Assembly: GCF_040932435.1 (NCBI RefSeq)
Contig: NZ_JBFQGA010000008.1
Coordinates: 62,001 to 126,000, forward strand
Length of the DNA stretch: 64,000 nt
Origin: Kluyvera sp040932435
GTDB lineage: Bacteria; Pseudomonadota; Gammaproteobacteria; Enterobacterales; Enterobacteriaceae
Direction: 5' to 3'
The notes beneath the pieces are model-generated. The model searched no databases. It was not told the DNA's origin and saw nothing but the letters and a program-made list of their open reading frames with translations. A program made the position numbers and the translations under genes. Every line of letters begins with the position of its first letter. Position 1 is the first letter of the stretch. Of the stretch, positions 60,529 to 64,000 are shown piece by piece.

Positions 60529-61538
60529 TGCCTAGAGTCCGCAAAAATGCAGAAGATAACTGGATGCCTCCACGAGTACGCCGGGGTAAATCAGCATATG
60601 AATTTCGCTCGCCAGATGGACGAACAATAAGGCTATGCAATGCGGATCTAACCAAATCGCAGGTTTGGTCTGCTTACGAAAACTTCATCAACGATCTCAA
60701 GGTTGGTACTAGTTTTCTGGCACTAACTGAAGAGTTCTTTAATTCTGGTGATTTCCATGAACTGGCAATGGAAACACGCAAAGATTATCGAAAGTATGGG
60801 GCGAAGGTGAATGTTGTTTTTGGGAAAATGAAACCAGATAACATTAAGCCTGAACACATCAGAAAGTACATGGATAAACGTGGTGTAAAGAGTCGAGTTC
60901 AGGCTAATCGCGAGAAAGCGTTTATATCTAGAGTTTTCAGATGGGCTTACGAACGCGGCAAGGTGAAGATGAACCCCTGCCAAGGAGTGAAGCAGTTCAA
61001 AGAGAAGGCACGTACGCGATATGTCACTGATACCGAGTATAAAGCCCTACTGAATGTGGCACCCGACTTGGTGAAAATAGGAATGGAGTTAGCGTATCTA
61101 TGCTGCGCTAGGCAGGGGGACATTTTAGACTTGAAGAAGGCGCAAATTCTTGAAGAGGGAATACTCATTGTACAGAGCAAGACATCTGTTCCGCAGATCA
61201 AAGCCTGGACCGAGCGTCTTCATTCAATTATCTCGTTGGCTGAGGCGCTACCTCTGCGTTCTGGCATCAGTAGCATTTTTGTTCTCCACCAGCTATCAGG
61301 TTCTAGATTCACAAGAGATGCCTTTAATGCTCACTGGATGAAGGCCAAAAAAATTGCCTGTGAGAAATATCCAGAGATGGATTTCAATTTCACCTTTCAC
61401 GATCTCAAGGCCAAGGGTATCTCAGACCTTAGCGGTTCATTGAACGAGAAGCAGGAAATTGCCGGTCATAAAAATGCGTCACAGACCGCCAGATACAACC
61501 GGAAAATTTCTGTAGTTCCAGTAGTCGGGGGGCAGTAA
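60528..61538 (+). CDS. Tyrosine integrase at tRNA-Leu
   Basis: A 336-residue lambdoid-type integrase. The N-terminal arm domain (MPRVRKNAEDNWMPPRVRRG) is followed by a core-binding domain and a catalytic domain with Arg195 (CARQGD), His291, Lys294 in place of the usual second Arg (FHDLKAKG), His314 (IAGHKN) and Tyr323 (ARYNRK). The HxxK form occurs in this branch of phage integrases. It points to the tRNA cluster, ending 126 bp from the leuZ 3' end. The TGATG overlap favours the ATG at 60528; GTG 60525 is possible. Confidence 0.9.
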   Translation: MPRVRKNAEDNWMPPRVRRGKSAYEFRSPDGRTIRLCNADLTKSQVWSAYENFINDLKVGTSFLALTEEFFNSGDFHELAMETRKDYRKYGAKVNVVFGKMKPDNIKPEHIRKYMDKRGVKSRVQANREKAFISRVFRWAYERGKVKMNPCQGVKQFKEKARTRYVTDTEYKALLNVAPDLVKIGMELAYLCCARQGDILDLKKAQILEEGILIVQSKTSVPQIKAWTERLHSIISLAEALPLRSGISSIFVLHQLSGSRFTRDAFNAHWMKAKKIACEKYPEMDFNFTFHDLKAKGISDLSGSLNEKQEIAGHKNASQTARYNRKISVVPVVGGQ

Positions 61539-61602
61539 TGCCCTCTTTCAATGGCGATGCCGAATGGCGAAACAATGGCGAAGTCATGAGACAAAAACAA
61601 AA

Positions 61603-61624
61603 AAACCACCCGTAGGTGGTTTCA
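61603..61624 (-). terminator. Terminator of the leuZ tRNA operon
   Basis: On the left strand AAACCACC-TACG-GGTGGTTT is followed by a T6 run. It also has an A-rich upstream side, so it may stop integrase transcripts from the left. Confidence 0.8.
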
Positions 61625-61664
61625 CGACACTGCTTATTGCTTTGATTATTCTGCTTTATTCCCA

Positions 61665-61751
61665 TGGTGCCCGGAGTGGGACTTGAACCCACACAGCGCG
61701 AACGCCGAGGGATTTTAAATCCCTTGTGTCTACCGATTTCACCATCCGGGC
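61665..61751 (-). tRNA. leuZ: tRNA-Leu (anticodon TAA)
   Basis: An 87-nt class II tRNA with encoded CCA. It starts GCCCGGATGGTGAAATCGGT and ends CTCCGGGCACCA. The anticodon loop TTTAAAA gives UAA. The acceptor stem is intact, so the adjacent phage insertion has kept a functional 3' end. Confidence 0.97.
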
Positions 61752-61761
61752 TAGGGAAAAG

Positions 61762-61835
61762 TGGAGGCGCGTTCCGGAGTCGAACCGGACTAGACGGATT
61801 TGCAATCCGCTACATAACCGCTTTGCTAACGCGCC
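61762..61835 (-). tRNA. cysT: tRNA-Cys (anticodon GCA)
   Basis: A 74-nt tRNA starting GGCGCGTTAGCAAAGCGG and ending GGAACGCGCCTCCA, with GCA in the loop TTGCAAA. Confidence 0.97.
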
Positions 61836-61874
61836 TTTGAAGCTTTAACACCCGCAACTGCCGATGTTTTAATT

Positions 61875-61950
<76 letters not shown>

Positions 61951-62101
61951 ATTATCAAGTTTGTTTACTAACCACTTGATTTTGCTATCGTCTGGCAATC
62001 AGTGCTGCCGTTCGATGCGTTGCATTCTACTTATCTGACGCGATGAGTCAACGGTATTTTTCGCAACTTGGTGTTGTTTGCTGAAAATAACGGCGAAACG
62101 A

Positions 62102-62650
62102 TCACTCTTGAAGCAAATCACCGCGCGCCGCGTTCAGATATTGCAGCATCGACCACAGTGTTAGTACCGCTGCGACGAGGAACAATGCAATTCCTGCCCA
62201 CTCTACCCACATGTTTGGACGCCACAGCATCCACACCAGCGCGGTCATCTGAGCGGTCGTTTTCACTTTGCCGATCCACGAAACAGCAACGCTGCTGCGT
62301 TTGCCCAACTCGGCCATCCATTCGCGCAGTGCAGAGATGATAATTTCACGGGCAATCATGGTTGCGGCAGGCAACGTCACCCACCAAGTGTGGTAGTGCT
62401 CGGCCACCAGCACCATCGCAATCGCCACCATCACTTTATCGGCCACCGGATCAAGGAACGCCCCAAAGCGCGTACTCTGATTCCAGCGACGCGCCAGATA
62501 GCCGTCAAACCAGTCGGTGACGGCAGCCACGAAGAAGATCAGCGCACAGGCAAACGGCGCCCATGGCACGGGAAGGTAGAACGCCAGCACGAAAAACGGA
62601 ATCAGGATGACGCGGAACAACGTAAGCAATGTAGGGATATTATATTGCAT
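62102..62650 (-). CDS. pgsA: Phosphatidylglycerophosphate synthase
   Basis: A 182-residue CDP-alcohol phosphotransferase of the inner membrane. It makes phosphatidylglycerophosphate from CDP-diacylglycerol and glycerol-3-phosphate. The catalytic motif D-G-x2-A-R-x8-G-x3-D-x3-D is present in DWFDGYLARRWNQSTRFGAF and the following LDPVADK. It lies upstream of the tRNA cluster and downstream of uvrC as in E. coli. Confidence 0.97.
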   Translation of the reverse strand: MQYNIPTLLTLFRVILIPFFVLAFYLPVPWAPFACALIFFVAAVTDWFDGYLARRWNQSTRFGAFLDPVADKVMVAIAMVLVAEHYHTWWVTLPAATMIAREIIISALREWMAELGKRSSVAVSWIGKVKTTAQMTALVWMLWRPNMWVEWAGIALFLVAAVLTLWSMLQYLNAARGDLLQE

Positions 62651-62705
62651 GGCGTGGTAACTATCTGTTGTTAGTAAATATTAGCCCTATGTTGCTACAG
62701 AGCCC

Positions 62706-64000
62706 CTAATGTTTCAACGAGTAGAAGATCTTTTCTGCTAACCCAAGCGATATTCCGGGTACTTTAGCGATATCATCGATGGTCGCCTGCTGCAAACCCT
62801 GCAGGCCGCCCATATATTTGAGCAACATCTGACGCCGCTTTGGCCCTACCCCTTCAATAGTCTCAAGGGTACTGGTGCTTTTCACCTTCGCGCGCTTTTT
62901 ACGATGCCCAGAAATGGCGTGATCGTGCGATTCGTCGCGAATGTGTTGAATCACATGCAGTGCCGGTGAGTCAGGCGGCAAATTGAAACCTTCGCCTTCT
63001 GGCTCAAAGAACAGCGTTTCCAGCCCCGCTTTACGGTCGCTGCCTTTGGCGACGCCAAGCAGCAACGGGTGATGTTTATCCCAGGGAACGTTGAGTTCGG
63101 CAAAGACGGTCTTTGCCTGTCCTAACTGCCCTTTCCCACCATCAATCAGGATAACATCGGGTATTTTGCTTTCTTCAATCGCCTTGCCGTAACGGCGGCG
63201 TAAAACTTGATTCATTGCCGCGTAGTCATCGCCCGGCGTGATGCCGGTAATATTATAGCGACGATACTCGGCGCGTAGCGGACCATTGGCATCAAAGACC
63301 ACGCAAGAGGCGACGGTCTGTTCGCCCATGGTATGACTGATGTCGAAGCATTCCATGCGTTTTATCGCCGGAAGTTTCAACTCCGCGGCCAGCGCCTGAA
63401 GACGTTGATGTACCGTGGACCGCTGGGATAATTTTGTCGACAGCGCCGTGACCGCATTGGTGCGCGCCAGTTTCAGGTAGCGCGCGCGGTCACCGCGCGG
63501 TTTAGTCTGCACCTGAATACGTCGCCCGGCCATTTCGGACAAGGAGTCGGCAAGCAGGGTTTTATCGGTAAGCGCAAAGTCGAGGAGAATTTCGCCCGGC
63601 AGGGTACGCATCTGGCTCCCCTGGAAATAAAACTGGCCAACAAAAGTTTCAACCACTTCGCCCAGTTCGGTATCGCTGGGGACTTTTGGAAAGTAGCTGC
63701 GGCTACCCAACACTTTGCCCTGACGAATAAACAGCACGTGTACGCAGGCCATGCCAGCTTCAAATGCCACGCCGATAACGTCAAGATCGTCGCCGTTGTT
63801 TGAGACAAACTGTTTTTCCGTGACCCGGCGAACGGCCTGAATTTGATCGCGGATACGCGCGGCCTCTTCAAACGCTAACGCCTGGCTGGCTTTTTCCATC
63901 CGCGCAATAAGCTGCGTCAATACCTGATCGTCTTTCCCGGAAAGGAACAACCGCACGTACTCAACCTGCTGCGCGTACTCTTCTTCACTCACCAGCCCCG
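62706..64000 (-). CDS. uvrC: Excinuclease ABC subunit C, C-terminal part
   Basis: The C-terminal 431 residues of UvrC (about 610 in E. coli); the N-terminal GIY-YIG nuclease domain lies beyond the right edge. Visible parts are the UVR domain (VLTQLIARMEKASQALAFEE), the RNase H-like 5' nuclease domain (CFDISHTMGE, DVILIDGGKGQL) and the C-terminal helix-hairpin-helix pair ending PGISLGLAEKIFYSLKH. It cuts on both sides of DNA lesions with UvrB. The internal ATG at 63992 is not the true start. Confidence 0.96.
   Translation of the reverse strand, partial: GLVSEEEYAQQVEYVRLFLSGKDDQVLTQLIARMEKASQALAFEEAARIRDQIQAVRRVTEKQFVSNNGDDLDVIGVAFEAGMACVHVLFIRQGKVLGSRSYFPKVPSDTELGEVVETFVGQFYFQGSQMRTLPGEILLDFALTDKTLLADSLSEMAGRRIQVQTKPRGDRARYLKLARTNAVTALSTKLSQRSTVHQRLQALAAELKLPAIKRMECFDISHTMGEQTVASCVVFDANGPLRAEYRRYNITGITPGDDYAAMNQVLRRRYGKAIEESKIPDVILIDGGKGQLGQAKTVFAELNVPWDKHHPLLLGVAKGSDRKAGLETLFFEPEGEGFNLPPDSPALHVIQHIRDESHDHAISGHRKKRAKVKSTSTLETIEGVGPKRRQMLLKYMGGLQGLQQATIDDIAKVPGISLGLAEKIFYSLKH

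Noticed and set aside
47139..61680. GAGTGGGA shared by the guaA 3' end and the tRNA-Leu T-arm region as a possible common att core
   Set aside because: Only 8 bp match, and in the tRNA it is part of the T stem and acceptor end. This is too short for evidence of a shared crossover.

Overview
This window is chromosomal DNA from a member of the Enterobacteriaceae. The protein sequences and gene order are very close to Escherichia coli over most of the length: hca, csiE, suhB-trmJ, isc, pepB-sseB-sseA, yfhM-pbpC, ndk, rlmN-rodZ-ispG-hisS-yfgM-bamB-der, yfgJ, xseA, guaBA. Four REP/BIME-type repeats and the tRNA sequences fit this family. Several accessory loci differ from the E. coli order as I know it, which points to a relative such as the Citrobacter/Enterobacter/Klebsiella group. 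I cannot name the species.

Region 1 (1-5.75 kb) holds the 5' part of hcaE, its activator hcaR, the transporter hcaT, csiE, and an inserted two-gene unit: a DUF1007 periplasmic protein and a NicO-type Ni/Co exporter. Region 2 (5.8-16.1 kb) holds an osmC gene at an unusual place, suhB, trmJ, the complete Isc iron-sulphur system (iscR-S-U-A, hscB-A, fdx, iscX), pepB and sseB. Region 3 (16.1-21.5 kb) holds a structured non-coding segment between sseB and sseA, then an alpha-glucoside PTS operon (EIICB and 6-phospho-alpha-glucosidase) that reads into sseA and an RpiR-type regulator. Region 4 (21.5-38.2 kb) holds yfhM-pbpC, ndk, and the rlmN-to-der series. Region 5 (38.2-42.2 kb) is an accessory patch: a VOC protein, a cold-shock-domain protein, a YmjA-like protein, a cystathionine beta-lyase-like enzyme and a Gfo/Idh oxidoreductase. 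Region 6 (42.2-47.2 kb) is yfgJ, xseA and guaBA.

Region 7 (47.2-61.6 kb) is prophage DNA lying between guaA and the tRNA cluster leuZ-cysT-glyW. It carries a different integrase at each end. One starts just after guaA; the other ends just before tRNA-Leu. Inside are a leftward recombination operon (RecE/RecT, AlpA-like, ANR, DUF1317, MT-A70 methylase), a two-HTH repressor and a Cro-like gene, a rightward operon with a lambda-type phosphatase and a DnaT-domain replication protein, and a second rightward operon (DUF1064, HNH endonuclease, DNA methylase, DUF4224, integrase). No lysis, packaging or structural gene is present. A 15-bp palindrome, TTACCNNNNNGGTAA, recurs at all the phage control points, including the promoter of the guaA-side integrase.

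Region 8 (61.6-64 kb) is leuZ-cysT-glyW, pgsA and the 3' part of uvrC. In E. coli these genes lie about 0.6 Mb from guaA. The orientations match one inversion whose end points are guaA and leuZ, the two prophage sites. The prophage here can therefore be read as two int-proximal halves joined by recombination between two prophages. A different ancestral gene order or an assembly join inside shared phage sequence are the alternatives.

The most novel-looking small-scale signal is at 16.1-16.6 kb. A predicted ~300-nt leftward transcript encodes a 40-residue peptide with a hydrophobic N-terminus. It is paired with a divergent, terminator-ended small RNA whose predicted 5' end is perfectly complementary over 14 nt to the leader of that transcript. 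This is the architecture of a type I toxin-antitoxin pair.
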